Shown piece after piece: positions 25,674-34,589 of a stretch of 64,000 bases of DNA (within the stretch, counting starts at the first letter, position 1; the number at the start of each line of letters is the position of its first letter). The notes under the pieces are model-generated. The model did not search any database, had not been told where the DNA came from, and saw only the letters and a list, made by a program, of their open reading frames with translations. This DNA is from Deltaproteobacteria bacterium (GTDB taxonomy: Bacteria; Myxococcota_A; UBA9042; PHBI01). The position numbers were made by a program, and so were the translations under genes. The stretch lies in assembly GCA_020632715.1 (NCBI GenBank), contig JACKFA010000001.1, positions 1,550,001 through 1,614,000 of the forward strand, written 5' to 3'.

Positions 25674-25759
25674 GCGGCGATGACGCGCTGCGTCACGCGC
25701 GCGCGGCCGCCTCGGTGGCCCCTCGCGAGGTGCCGCGCGCGCCGCCGCGGGGAGGCCCG

Positions 25760-25805
25760 GAACGACGACACCCCGAGAGCTCGCGCTCCCGGGGTGCCAT
25801 CGTTC
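25760..25805. terminator. Bidirectional hairpin between convergent lipoprotein genes
   Basis: The outer arms GAACGA/TCGTTC enclose a strong inner stem CACCCCG/CGGGGTG. It sits midway between the two converging stops (25673 and 25824) and can fold on either strand. Confidence 0.6.
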
Positions 25806-25823
25806 GGTCGTGACGCGCCGCGA

Positions 25824-26480
25824 CTACGGGGCGGGCGTCGGCTCCGGCGTCGGCTCCGGCTGCTTGTCCGGGGCCGGCATCTCCTCGACGGACGGGTCGG
25901 CGTCGTCGTTGGGCTCCGGCGCGAGCTTCGCCATCGCGGCGGCGACCTCCGGCGAGCTCATGAGCGCCGGCGCGTCGTTCGCGAGCTCCATCGTGAGCTT
26001 CGTGAGCGCCTCGATGTCGTCCTTGTACTTGTTCATGAAGGCGATGGCCTGCTCGGGCTTGTCCTTCATGGTCTTCGCCATCTCGTTGAGGTCCTTCTTG
26101 AGGGCCTCGATGTCGTCCTTGTTGGCCTCGTGGAAGGCCTCGATGGCCTTCGCGGCCTTCGCCGGGTCGTCCTTGTTCTCCTTGAGGATCTCGAGCGCCT
26201 TGCGCTGGAGATCGATCGCCCGCTTCATCGGGTCGTTCGCGGCGTCGACGGCGACCGGCTCGGCCGGGGCGCCGGCGTCCGGCGCGGCGGCGGCGGTCTC
26301 CTCGACGGCCGGCTCGGCGGGCGCCGCGGCGGCGTCGGCCTCGGGGGCGGCGGTCTCGGCGGGGGCGGCCGTCTCGGCCGGCGGCGTCGCGCTCTCGGCG
26401 GGCGGCGCCTCTTCCTTCTTGCCGCACGCGAGCAGGGTGCTCGCCGCGACGGCGACGGCGATGAAAGTCATGGCACGCAT
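25824..26480 (-). CDS. Acidic, Ala/Pro-rich lipoprotein with helical domain, unknown function
   Basis: The protein is 218 residues from ATG 26480, with GAGAGGAA about 8 nt upstream. The leader MRAMTFIAVAVAASTLLACG ends at a lipobox Cys (residue 19). A Pro/Ala/Glu-rich linker (about 22-85) is followed by a charged helical region, ANDPMKRAIDLQRKALEILK to about residue 185, with regular KKDLNEMAKTMKDKPEQA-type heptads. The tail repeats PEPTPEPTPAP. The helical part resembles small periplasmic stress or adhesion lipoproteins only in general character; no family is claimed. It diverges from glgX, and the 150-bp gap between them is unusually AT-rich around 26548-26572 and may hold both promoters. 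Confidence 0.82.
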   Translation of the reverse strand: MRAMTFIAVAVAASTLLACGKKEEAPPAESATPPAETAAPAETAAPEADAAAAPAEPAVEETAAAAPDAGAPAEPVAVDAANDPMKRAIDLQRKALEILKENKDDPAKAAKAIEAFHEANKDDIEALKKDLNEMAKTMKDKPEQAIAFMNKYKDDIEALTKLTMELANDAPALMSSPEVAAAMAKLAPEPNDDADPSVEEMPAPDKQPEPTPEPTPAP

Positions 26481-26630
26481 TCGAGTTCCTCTCGTTTCGG
26501 GTGGATCGGTCCGCGCCGCAATGCCGCGGGCCGGCTCCACGAGACGCGCGATAGTACACGATAGTTTTTCGAAGGGAACGAGAACTGCGTGGCGCTCCGC
26601 CGCGGTTGGCGCGACACTCTGTCACCGAGG

Positions 26631-28817
26631 ATGGTCAGCCACGACGACGAGCGCGGGGCCCCCGCCACGACACCGCCTCCGGACGACGCCGGCGCCGCCG
26701 CGGACCGCGCAACGGCGGGCGATCCCGCCGCCTTCCGCGTGACCGCGGGCGACCCGCTCCCGCTCGGGGCGACCGTCGAGCGCGACGCCGTCAACTTCAG
26801 CGTCTTCACGCAGCACGGCACCGCCGTCGACCTCCTCTTCTTCGACCGGGTCGACGACGCCTACCCGAGCCGCACCTTCCGCCTCGACCCGGGCCATCAC
26901 CGCACCTTCAACTACTGGCACGTGCGCGTCCACGGCGCCCGCGCCGGGCAGATCTACGGCTACCGCGTCTTCGGCCCGAGCGACCCCGCGCGCGGCCACC
27001 GCTTCGACCCGACGAAGGTCCTCGTCGACCCGTACGCGAAGGCCATCGTCTACGGCGACGCCTACTCGCGGGTCGCCGCGAGCGGGCCGGGCGACAACGC
27101 CGCGAGCGCCATGAAGGGGCTCGTCACCGACCACGCCGACTTCGACTGGGACGGCGTCGAGCCGCCGCGCGTGCCGGCGAGCCGGCGCGTCATCTACGAG
27201 ATGCACGTGCGCGGCTTCACGCGCCACCCGTCGTCCGGGGTCGCGCACCCCGGCACCTTCGCGGGCGTCGTCGAGAAGATCCCGTACCTGAAGGCCCTCG
27301 GCGTCACGACCGTGCAGCTCCTGCCGGTCTTCCAGTTCGACGAGAACGAGGTCGACAACCGCGACCCCGTCACGAACAAGCGCCTCACGAACTACTGGGG
27401 CTACTCGCCGCTCGGCTTCTTCGCGCCCCACCGCGGCTATTACATCGAGGACTGGCGCGCGATGCGCCACCTCACCGGCTTCCGCGACATGGTGCGCGAG
27501 CTGCACCGCGCGGGGCTCGAGGTCATCCTCGACGTCGTCTACAATCACACCGGCGAGGCCGGCGCCGACGGCCCCACGGTGTCCCTGCGGGGCTTCGACA
27601 ACGCCGTCTACTACATCCTCGACCCCGAGGACCCCTCGCGCTACGCGGACTTCAGCGGCTGCGGCAACACGCTGAACGCGAACCACCCGATGGTGCGGCG
27701 GCTCATCCTCGACAGCCTCCGCTACTGGGTCGAGACGATGCACGTCGACGGCTTCCGCTTCGACCTCGCCTCGGCGCTCGTGCGCGACGAGCGCGGCCGC
27801 CCGATGCGCGACCCGCCGCTCCTCTGGGCCATCGAGACCGACCCGGCGCTCATGCGCACGAAGCTCATCGCGGAGGCCTGGGACGCGGCGGGGCTCTACC
27901 AGGTCGGGAGCTTCCCGGGGGAGCGCTGGTCCGAGTGGAACGGGCGCTTCCGCGACGACGTGCGGCGCTTCGTCCGCGGCGACCACGGGCTCGCGGGGGC
28001 GCTCGCGGCGAGGCTCCTCGGCTCGGCCGACCTCTACGAGCCGCGCGGGCGCGAGCCGCATCAGAGCATCAACTACGTCACCTGCCACGACGGCTTCACG
28101 CTGCGCGACCTCGTGTCGTTCGCGGCGAAGCACAACCACGAGAACGGCGAGAACAACCGCGACGGGATGGACGAGAACTTCTCGAGCGGCTACGGCCACG
28201 AGGGGGCGACGGACGACCCGGCCATCATCGCGATGCGTCGCCGGCAGCAGCGGAACCTGCTGGCGTTGACGCTCCTCGCCCACGGGACGCCCATGCTGCT
28301 CATGGGCGACGAGGTCGGGCGCACGCAGCGCGGCAACAACAACGCCTATTGCCAGGACAACGACATCTCCTGGCTCGACTGGCGCCTCGTCGGCGAGAAC
28401 GCCGACCTCCTGCGCTTCGCGCGCCTCCTCATCGCGCGGCGACAGGCGCACGCGCACCTCCGCCCGCGCCGCTACGCCATCGGCTCGGACGTGCCGCCGC
28501 CGCTCTCGTCGGGGCGGACGCTGGTCACGTGGCACGGGGTGAAGCTCGGCGCGCCCGACTGGGGCCGCGCCGCGCGGACGCTCGCGTACACGCTCTCGGG
28601 GGACGGCGGGGAGGCGCTCCACGTCATGGTGAACGCCCACGACGACGACATGCGGTTCGCGGTGCCGGCGCCGCCCGAGGGGCAGGCGTGGTGGCGCGCG
28701 GTGGACACGGGGCGCGAGCCGCCCGAGGACGCGCGCCCCGTCGGCGAGGAGGCCCCCTTCCGCGACAAGAGCTACTTCGTGCGCGACCACAGCGTGGTCC
28801 TGCTCATCGCGCGCTGA
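26631..28817 (+). CDS. glgX: Glycogen debranching enzyme (isoamylase-type) GlgX
   Basis: The protein is 728 residues, normal for GlgX, which hydrolyses alpha-1,6 branches of limit dextrins in glycogen breakdown. It has an N-terminal carbohydrate-binding beta domain (PLPLGATVERDAVNFSVFTQ) and a GH13 barrel with RRVIYEMHVRGFTRHPSSG, VILDVVYNHTGEA, the nucleophile in VDGFRFDLASAL (Asp about 378), the acid/base in LIAEAWDAAGLYQVG, and NYVTCHDGFTLRDL. LMGDEVGRTQRGNNNAYCQD is the characteristic isoamylase-type segment. ATG 26631 is preferred, but its GAGG is very close; GTG 26589 would add 14 residues. No other glycogen gene is in the window. Confidence 0.95.
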   Translation: MVSHDDERGAPATTPPPDDAGAAADRATAGDPAAFRVTAGDPLPLGATVERDAVNFSVFTQHGTAVDLLFFDRVDDAYPSRTFRLDPGHHRTFNYWHVRVHGARAGQIYGYRVFGPSDPARGHRFDPTKVLVDPYAKAIVYGDAYSRVAASGPGDNAASAMKGLVTDHADFDWDGVEPPRVPASRRVIYEMHVRGFTRHPSSGVAHPGTFAGVVEKIPYLKALGVTTVQLLPVFQFDENEVDNRDPVTNKRLTNYWGYSPLGFFAPHRGYYIEDWRAMRHLTGFRDMVRELHRAGLEVILDVVYNHTGEAGADGPTVSLRGFDNAVYYILDPEDPSRYADFSGCGNTLNANHPMVRRLILDSLRYWVETMHVDGFRFDLASALVRDERGRPMRDPPLLWAIETDPALMRTKLIAEAWDAAGLYQVGSFPGERWSEWNGRFRDDVRRFVRGDHGLAGALAARLLGSADLYEPRGREPHQSINYVTCHDGFTLRDLVSFAAKHNHENGENNRDGMDENFSSGYGHEGATDDPAIIAMRRRQQRNLLALTLLAHGTPMLLMGDEVGRTQRGNNNAYCQDNDISWLDWRLVGENADLLRFARLLIARRQAHAHLRPRRYAIGSDVPPPLSSGRTLVTWHGVKLGAPDWGRAARTLAYTLSGDGGEALHVMVNAHDDDMRFAVPAPPEGQAWWRAVDTGREPPEDARPVGEEAPFRDKSYFVRDHSVVLLIAR

Positions 28818-28965
28818 CCCCGCGGGGGTGTATAGTCGGTAGTCGCGCCCGGTGAGCGGCTTGACGGTCGGGCGCCGGCGGGGGCCGCGCGGGAGGCGGG
28901 CCGGGCGTCGGCGCGTCTCTTGCTTCGGTCGCCTCGTCGCTGCCAAGGCGTCATCGGAGTCACCC

Positions 28966-30645
28966 ATGGACCGCGCGCTCGTCTCCGCCCTCATCGTGGC
29001 CCTCGTCCTCGGCGGCTGCCTCGGCTCCGACGGCGCCGGCGGCGCGGATACCGGCGAGGACATCGCCGGCGACGACGCCGTCGCGATGGACACCCGCGAC
29101 GCGACCGACGACGCGGCGGACGCGGAGGCCGAGGCGCTCGACCTCGCGTATCCGGCGCTACCGTGCGCGGAGGCGGCGCTCCCTCCCGCGCCGGTCACGC
29201 TGTACAACGTCGCGACGGCGGTGATCGGCCCGTGTGGCCACGTGGCGTATACGCCGGTCGCGAGCGGCGGCGGCAGCGCGGAGCGGCTCGAGCTCCTCGA
29301 TCCGAGCGGCGTCGCGCTCGGCGGCGTCGCGCTGCCGGGCGGCGGGATCGGCGACGCGATCTTCTGGGCGAGCTCGCGCGACGCGTTCCTCGTCGTCACG
29401 CAGTCGGACGACGGCTCGGCGGTGGCGACGCTCGTCACCGTCGCGGCCGACGGCCCGCGGAGCGCCCCGCCGGTCGCCGTCCCGAGCCTCACGACCCTCG
29501 GCTGGCTCGACGGCGACGGGGTCGCGGGCGCCTGGCTCTGCAGCGCGCCGCCGGGGGCCGTCGCGGGCGCGCTGACGCGGCTCGACGACGAAGGCGGGCA
29601 CGAGCTCGGCGCCGTGGTCGACTGCCGTGAGGTCGTGTCGCGCGGCGCGGTCCTCGCGGCTCCGCGCGACGACGGGCTCGCCGTCTGGGACGTCGCGGCG
29701 GGCACGCTGACGACGTGGCCGGGTGTCGCGACCGGCTGGCGGGAGGAGGACGGGCTCCGCGTCCGCGACCGCGCCACGCTCGGCGGGGCGGGGCGGTGGA
29801 TCGCCGCGCAGCGGGTGAAGGAGCGCTTCCCCGACACGGAGCCGGTCGGCGAGGGGCCGGTCCGCGCGTACGACCGGCTCGCGCCGGAGGCGGCGCCTGC
29901 GGAGGTCGCGGGCGACGTGTCGGACGTGGTGGTCCTCGAGGGGACGCCGGGCTTCGTCGCGGCGGCCGAGGCGCCTTACGCGCTCGGCTGGGTGGCGCCG
30001 AGCGGGGCGACGGGGACGCTCGCGGACGGCTCGGAGCCGACCCTCCTCGGCGGCGGGAAGGTGCTCGCGAGGGCCCGGTTGGACGGCGCGCCGGCGCTCG
30101 TTGTGCTCGATCTCGAGTCGGGCGCCGTGGCGCCCGTGGTCTCGAGGCCGCTGCGCTGGATCCGGAGCCCGGGCGGCGGGACGGTCGCCGTGACGTGGCA
30201 GAGCGACGGCATCCGGCCGGTGACCTCCATCTGGCGCGGCGGCGCGGTCGGGCCCGCGGTCGAGGCGATGGGCACGTCGGGCCCGAACCAGGTCGCGGAG
30301 AGCGGCGCGACCTTCGGGTACGGCGGCGACGGGGTGGACCCCGTGACGGGCTCGTTCGGGCCGGCCGGGACGTTCGTCCGGTCACCAGCCGGACGCGAGG
30401 TCTGGAGCCGCGCGGGGGGCAACGTGTCCGCGGGGGCCGCGGGCGACGCGTTCGTCGTGACGGCGAAGACCGTGAACCAGGACGTCCTCGTGGTCGACGG
30501 CGCGACGGGCGCCGAGACGCTGCTCGTGACCGGCAACTCGGCCCGGATCTGGCTCGACGCGGCGCGGCGCCGCGTGCTCGTGACGTACCTCCCGCTCTCG
30601 GCAGCCGAGCCGGCGCTCCACCTCGCCGCGGTGCCGCAGCGCTGA
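28966..30645 (+). CDS. Large lipoprotein with beta-propeller-like repeats, unknown function
   Basis: The protein is 559 residues from ATG 28966, with GGAG 8 nt upstream. The leader MDRALVSALIVALVLGGCLG places the lipobox Cys at residue 18. A very acidic Asp/Ala linker follows (GEDIAGDDAVAMDTRDATDD), a usual spacer in surface lipoproteins of this lineage. The rest contains repeating beta units (RLELLDPSGVALGGVALPGG, FWASSRDAFLVVTQSDDGS, VWDVAAGTLTTWPG, LVVLDLESGAVAPVVSRPL) suggestive of a six- to eight-bladed propeller. No catalytic motif is seen. It precedes the molybdenum hydroxylase operon by 107 bp, with a likely separate promoter between. Confidence 0.82.
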   Translation: MDRALVSALIVALVLGGCLGSDGAGGADTGEDIAGDDAVAMDTRDATDDAADAEAEALDLAYPALPCAEAALPPAPVTLYNVATAVIGPCGHVAYTPVASGGGSAERLELLDPSGVALGGVALPGGGIGDAIFWASSRDAFLVVTQSDDGSAVATLVTVAADGPRSAPPVAVPSLTTLGWLDGDGVAGAWLCSAPPGAVAGALTRLDDEGGHELGAVVDCREVVSRGAVLAAPRDDGLAVWDVAAGTLTTWPGVATGWREEDGLRVRDRATLGGAGRWIAAQRVKERFPDTEPVGEGPVRAYDRLAPEAAPAEVAGDVSDVVVLEGTPGFVAAAEAPYALGWVAPSGATGTLADGSEPTLLGGGKVLARARLDGAPALVVLDLESGAVAPVVSRPLRWIRSPGGGTVAVTWQSDGIRPVTSIWRGGAVGPAVEAMGTSGPNQVAESGATFGYGGDGVDPVTGSFGPAGTFVRSPAGREVWSRAGGNVSAGAAGDAFVVTAKTVNQDVLVVDGATGAETLLVTGNSARIWLDAARRRVLVTYLPLSAAEPALHLAAVPQR

Positions 30646-30660
30646 CGGCGCTGACGCGCG

Positions 30661-30689
30661 TTGACAGCGGCGGGTCCGTTCGCTACCCG
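30661..30689 (+). promoter_or_regulatory. Candidate sigma-70-type promoter of the molybdenum hydroxylase operon
   Basis: An exact -35 hexamer TTGACA (30661-30666) is followed after 17 bp by TACCCG (30684-30689), a poor but correctly placed -10. It lies 64 bp upstream of the GTG start at 30753. Confidence 0.4.
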
Positions 30690-30752
30690 TGGACGGTGCA
30701 CCCGCGCTGCTCGGTGGCGGGCGCGTCGACCCCGGGTCGCGGAGGCTGGAAC

Positions 30753-33014
30753 GTGGGCAGGACCGTCGGAACGAGCGCGCCCCGGAAGGAAGGCGTGGAC
30801 AAGGTCACGGGGGCGGCGCGCTACGTCGACGACCTCGTCATGGACGGCATGATCCACGGGGTCACCGTCCGGAGCCGGGTCGCGCACGGGCGGATCACCG
30901 GCATCCGCTTCGACCCCGGGTTCCCGTGGGACGAGATCGTCGTGGTCACGGCGGCGGACATCCCCGGCCGCAACATGGTCACGATGATCGAGGAGGATCA
31001 GCCGTTCCTCGCGGCGGACCTCATCAAGCACCCGGAGGAGCCGGTGGTGCTCCTCGCGCACGCCGATCGCGACCTCGTGATCGAGGCCGCGAAGCACGTG
31101 CACATCGAGGTGGAGGAGCTCCCGGCCATCTTCTCCATCGACGACGGCCTCGCCGCCGACGTGCGCCTCTTCAAGGACGACAACGTCCTCAAGCGCTTCC
31201 TCATCGAGAAGGGCGACGTCGACGCCGCCTTCGCGGAGCCGGGGCTCGTCGTGGTCGAGGGGGAGTACGAGACGGGCGCGCAGGAGCAGCTCTACCTCGA
31301 GGCGATGGGGATGATCGCGGTGGCCGCGCCCGGGAAGGGGGTGACCGTCTGGGGCTCGCTCCAGTGCCCGTACTACGTGCACAAGGCGCTGAAGCCGCTC
31401 TTCGGGCTCGGCGACGGCGAGGTGCGCGTCATCCAGGCGGTGACCGGCGGCGGCTTCGGCGGGAAGGAGGAGTACCCCTCGCTCATCGCCGGGCACGCGG
31501 CGCTCCTGTCGTGGAAGGCGGGCGGCGTGCCGGTGAAGGTCATCTACGACCGCGCGGAGGACATGGTCGCGACGACGAAGCGCCACCCGTCGCGGACGCG
31601 CATCCGGACGGCCGTGAAGCCCGACGGCGAGCTCGTCGCGATGGACGTGGTGTTCGACATCGACGGCGGCGCCTACGCGACGCTCTCGGCGGTCGTGCTG
31701 TCGCGCGGCGCCATCCACGCGGCCGGGCCCTATCGGTGCCCCAACTCGCGGATCCACGCGCGCGCGGTGGCGACGAACCACCCGCCGCACGGGGCGTTCC
31801 GTGGGTTCGGCGCGCCGCAGTCGTGCTTCGCGTACGAGCGGCACATGGAGCGGGTCGCAGAGGCGGTGGGGCTCTCGTCGGTCGCCATCCGCCGGAAGAA
31901 CCTGCTCGGGCCGGGGGATCTCACCGCCACGAGCCAGGTCGTCGAGGACCAGATCGACTTCCCGGCGCTCCTCGACCAGGCGCTCGAGGCGAGCGACTTC
32001 GAGGCGAAGCGGGCGGCGTTCGCGAAGCACAACGCGGACCCGGCCTCGCACACGCGGAAGGGCATCGGCGTCGCCACGTTCTACCACGGCGGCGGCTTCA
32101 CGGGGTCCGGCGAGGTCCATCTGGCCTCGGTCGTCGGGGTGGAGGCCCTCCGCGGGGGCCGCGCGCGCGTGCTCGCGGCGAGCACGGAGATCGGCCAGGG
32201 GACGAACACCATCTTCTCGCAGATCGCCTCGGACGCGCTCGGGGTGCCGTACGAGTGGGTGGAGGTCGCGGCGCCCGACACCGGGCGCGTGCCGAACAGC
32301 GGGCCGACGGTCGCGTCGCGCACCTGCATGGTGGTCGGGAAGCTCGTGCAGGACGCGGCGGGGGCGGTCGTGACGACGCTCCGGAAGGCGGGGCTCCTCG
32401 GGGAGGAGCACACGCCGGAGCAGCTCGCGGCGGCGGTCGACAGCTACCTCGAGCGCTTCGGGGAGCTGCGCACGTTCAGCCAGTACAAGCCGCCCGCGGG
32501 CATCGTGTGGGACGACAAGACCTACCGCGGCGCGGCCTACGCGGCCTACGGTTGGGCGGCGTACGTGGCGGAGGTCGAGGTGGACCTCGTGACGTACGAG
32601 CCGCACCTGCGCGGGTTCTGGGCGGTGCAGGACATCGGGACGGTCATCAACCCGCTGCTCGCGGCCGGGCAGGTCGAGGGCGGGGTGACGCAGGCCATCG
32701 GGTGGGCGCTCTTCGAGGAGGTGCGCTGGCGCGAGGGGCGGATGATCAACAACCAGCTCACCAACTACATCATCCCGACGGCGGCCGACGTGCCGCCGAT
32801 CCACGTGGCGTTCGCGCCGGTGCCGTTCGCCCACGGGCCGAGTGGTGCCAAGGGGGTGGGGGAGCTGCCGATGGACGGCCCGGCGCCGGCCATCGTGAAC
32901 GCGATCGAGGACGCGCTCGGGATCGACGTCCGGCGGGTGCCGGCGCTCCCCGAGGTGGTCATGGAGGCGGTGCTCGCGAAGCGCGCGGCGGCCGGAGAGG
33001 TGCAGCATGTCTGA
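30753..33014 (+). CDS. Molybdenum hydroxylase large (molybdopterin-binding) subunit, xanthine-dehydrogenase family
   Basis: The protein is 753 residues from GTG 30753, chosen for GGAGG 7 nt upstream; the frame further upstream is Arg-rich shadow. Its N terminus carries the family signature VGTSAPRKEGVDKVTGAARY. The Moco-binding part shows QAVTGGGFGGKEEYPSLIAG, PPHGAFRGFGAPQSCFAYER, ASTEIGQGTNTIFSQIASDA and GAKGVGELPMDGPAPAIVNA, the last with the active-site Glu conserved in these enzymes. The CoxL AYxCSFR loop is absent (AFRGFGAPQ instead), so CO dehydrogenase is unlikely; an aldehyde, purine or other heterocycle substrate is more probable. It overlaps the FeS subunit gene by 8 bp. Its XdhC and MocA-like maturation partners are encoded at 12.4-13.8 kb. 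Confidence 0.94.
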   Translation: MGRTVGTSAPRKEGVDKVTGAARYVDDLVMDGMIHGVTVRSRVAHGRITGIRFDPGFPWDEIVVVTAADIPGRNMVTMIEEDQPFLAADLIKHPEEPVVLLAHADRDLVIEAAKHVHIEVEELPAIFSIDDGLAADVRLFKDDNVLKRFLIEKGDVDAAFAEPGLVVVEGEYETGAQEQLYLEAMGMIAVAAPGKGVTVWGSLQCPYYVHKALKPLFGLGDGEVRVIQAVTGGGFGGKEEYPSLIAGHAALLSWKAGGVPVKVIYDRAEDMVATTKRHPSRTRIRTAVKPDGELVAMDVVFDIDGGAYATLSAVVLSRGAIHAAGPYRCPNSRIHARAVATNHPPHGAFRGFGAPQSCFAYERHMERVAEAVGLSSVAIRRKNLLGPGDLTATSQVVEDQIDFPALLDQALEASDFEAKRAAFAKHNADPASHTRKGIGVATFYHGGGFTGSGEVHLASVVGVEALRGGRARVLAASTEIGQGTNTIFSQIASDALGVPYEWVEVAAPDTGRVPNSGPTVASRTCMVVGKLVQDAAGAVVTTLRKAGLLGEEHTPEQLAAAVDSYLERFGELRTFSQYKPPAGIVWDDKTYRGAAYAAYGWAAYVAEVEVDLVTYEPHLRGFWAVQDIGTVINPLLAAGQVEGGVTQAIGWALFEEVRWREGRMINNQLTNYIIPTAADVPPIHVAFAPVPFAHGPSGAKGVGELPMDGPAPAIVNAIEDALGIDVRRVPALPEVVMEAVLAKRAAAGEVQHV

Positions 33015-33522
33015 CGCGGAGGCGCGCGCCGAGCGGCTCGCCGTCACGTTCACGGTCAACGGGGTGGAGAAGACGGTCGAGACGCTGCCGATGAAGCGGC
33101 TGCTCGACGTCCTGCGCGAGGACCTCGCGCTCACCGGCACGAAGGAGGGCTGCGGCGAGGGCGAGTGCGGCGCGTGCTCGGTGTTCGTCGACGGGCGGCT
33201 CGTGAACAGCTGCCTCATCCCGGCGCTCCAGGTCGAGGGGAGCCGGGTCGACACCATCGAGGGGCTCGCGCGCGGGGGGGAGCTCCACGCGGTGCAGCGG
33301 GCGTTCCTCGAGGCGGGCGGGGCGCAGTGCGGGATCTGCACGCCGGGGATGGTGCTCGCGGCGGTGGACGTGCTGCGGAAGCACCCCAACCCGACGGATG
33401 AGCAGGTCCGCGAGGGGCTCGCCGGTAACCTGTGCCGCTGCACGGGTTACATGAAGATCTTCGACTCGGTCATGACGGCGGCGCTCGCGATCGCGTCGCG
33501 GGACGGGGAGGGGGCGGCATGA
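33007..33522 (+). CDS. Molybdenum hydroxylase small [2Fe-2S] subunit
   Basis: This 171-residue electron-transfer subunit has an N-terminal plant-ferredoxin-type cluster (GCGEGECGACSVFVDGRLVN with a later Cys in NSCL) and a C-terminal helical cluster domain (GGAQCGICTPGMVLAA and GNLCRCTGYMKIFDSV). These eight Cys bind two [2Fe-2S] clusters that pass electrons from the molybdenum site to FAD. The gene begins 8 bp inside the large-subunit gene and ends in an ATGA overlap with the FAD subunit gene. Confidence 0.96.
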   Translation: MSDAEARAERLAVTFTVNGVEKTVETLPMKRLLDVLREDLALTGTKEGCGEGECGACSVFVDGRLVNSCLIPALQVEGSRVDTIEGLARGGELHAVQRAFLEAGGAQCGICTPGMVLAAVDVLRKHPNPTDEQVREGLAGNLCRCTGYMKIFDSVMTAALAIASRDGEGAA

Positions 33523-34397
33523 GGTCGTATCTGCCGGCGTTCGCCTGCAAGGCGCCCGCGTCGCTCGACGAGGCCCTCGTCACGCTCGCGAGCGAGCCCG
33601 GGAAGTGGACGCCGCTCGCGGGCGGGACGGACCTCATGGTGCTCTTCGAGAGCGGGAAGTTGCCGCCGGGGCACTTCTTGTCGCTCTGGAAGCTCCCGGA
33701 GCTGCGCGGCATCGAGGTGACGGACGACGCCATCACGCTCGGCGCGCTCACGACCTACGCGGAGGTGCGGGAGCACGCGACGGTGGCGTTCGAGCTGCCG
33801 ATGTTGGCGGCGGCGGCGCGCGAGTCCGGGGCGATCGCCATCCAGGGGCGTGGCACTCTCGGTGGCAACATCATGAACGCGTCGCCGGCGGCGGACTCGC
33901 CGCCCGCGCTCGTGGCCTACGACGCGGAGATCGAGCTCGTCCGGGCGAGCGGGGCGCGCTGGGTGCGATATCGGGATTTCCATACCGGCTACAAGGTGAT
34001 GGATCGCGCGCCGGACGAGATCCTGCGCCGGATCCGGATCCCGCGGCGCGATCCCGGGCAGCATTGGGTGCACTTCTACCGGAAGGTCGGGACGCGGCGC
34101 TTCCAGGCCATCACGAAGGTCGGCATCGCCGCCATCGGGCGGGTCGAGGGCGGCGTGGCGCGCGACGTGCGCGTGGCGTTCACGTCGGTCGCGCCGACGG
34201 TGCTCGCGGCGGCGCGCACGGAGGCGGCGCTCGAGGGGCAGGCGTTCGGTCCGGGGCTCGTCGCCGCGGCGCGCGCGGCGACCCGCGCCGATGTGACACC
34301 CATCGACGACATCCGCTCCACCGAGCGCTATCGGCATCAGGTCGCGGAGAACCTCGCGGACAGCTTCGTCCACGCGCTCTTCGCCCAGAAGGCGTAG
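33519..34397 (+). CDS. Molybdenum hydroxylase medium (FAD-binding) subunit
   Basis: This 292-residue subunit of the xanthine-dehydrogenase/CoxM type shows FAD-contact motifs TPLAGGTDLMV near residue 28 and GRGTLGGNIMNASPAADSPP near 110, followed by the C-terminal CO_deh_flav_C-like domain (FHTGYKVMDRAPDEILRRIR, RRFQAITKVGIAAIG). It accepts electrons from the FeS subunit and passes them to NAD or another acceptor. The start ATG overlaps the previous stop. The MITE-like copy B begins 30 bp after its stop. Confidence 0.95.
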   Translation: MRSYLPAFACKAPASLDEALVTLASEPGKWTPLAGGTDLMVLFESGKLPPGHFLSLWKLPELRGIEVTDDAITLGALTTYAEVREHATVAFELPMLAAAARESGAIAIQGRGTLGGNIMNASPAADSPPALVAYDAEIELVRASGARWVRYRDFHTGYKVMDRAPDEILRRIRIPRRDPGQHWVHFYRKVGTRRFQAITKVGIAAIGRVEGGVARDVRVAFTSVAPTVLAAARTEAALEGQAFGPGLVAAARAATRADVTPIDDIRSTERYRHQVAENLADSFVHALFAQKA

Positions 34398-34426
34398 CGG
34401 GGACCGCCGTGGAGACCCGCCGAGTC

Positions 34427-34589
34427 ATTACGGCGCGCAAGCAGCTGGAGCCGTCCGCCGCCGGCCTCCTCACCGCCTGCCGTCGTCGTCGATGCTCGGC
34501 GCACCTATGGGTGCGCCTCCGCTCTCCTCCTAGGCAGACGGCGAGGATGCTCGTCGGCGGCCGGGCTCCAGCCACTTGCGCGCCGTAAT
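34427..34589 (-). repeat. MITE-like element, copy B (163 bp), inverted relative to copy A
   Basis: Terminal inverted repeats are clear: the left end reads ATTACGGCGCGCAAGCAGCT and the right end, read inward, ATTACGGCGCGCAAGTGGCT (18 of 20 identical), both followed by GGAGC. The interior matches copy A (21889-22073) in reverse orientation over nearly its whole length, apart from the mid-element insert of copy A. No target-site duplication is evident beyond the shared ATTAC ends. The right end contains the only plausible start codon of the next gene. Confidence 0.85.
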
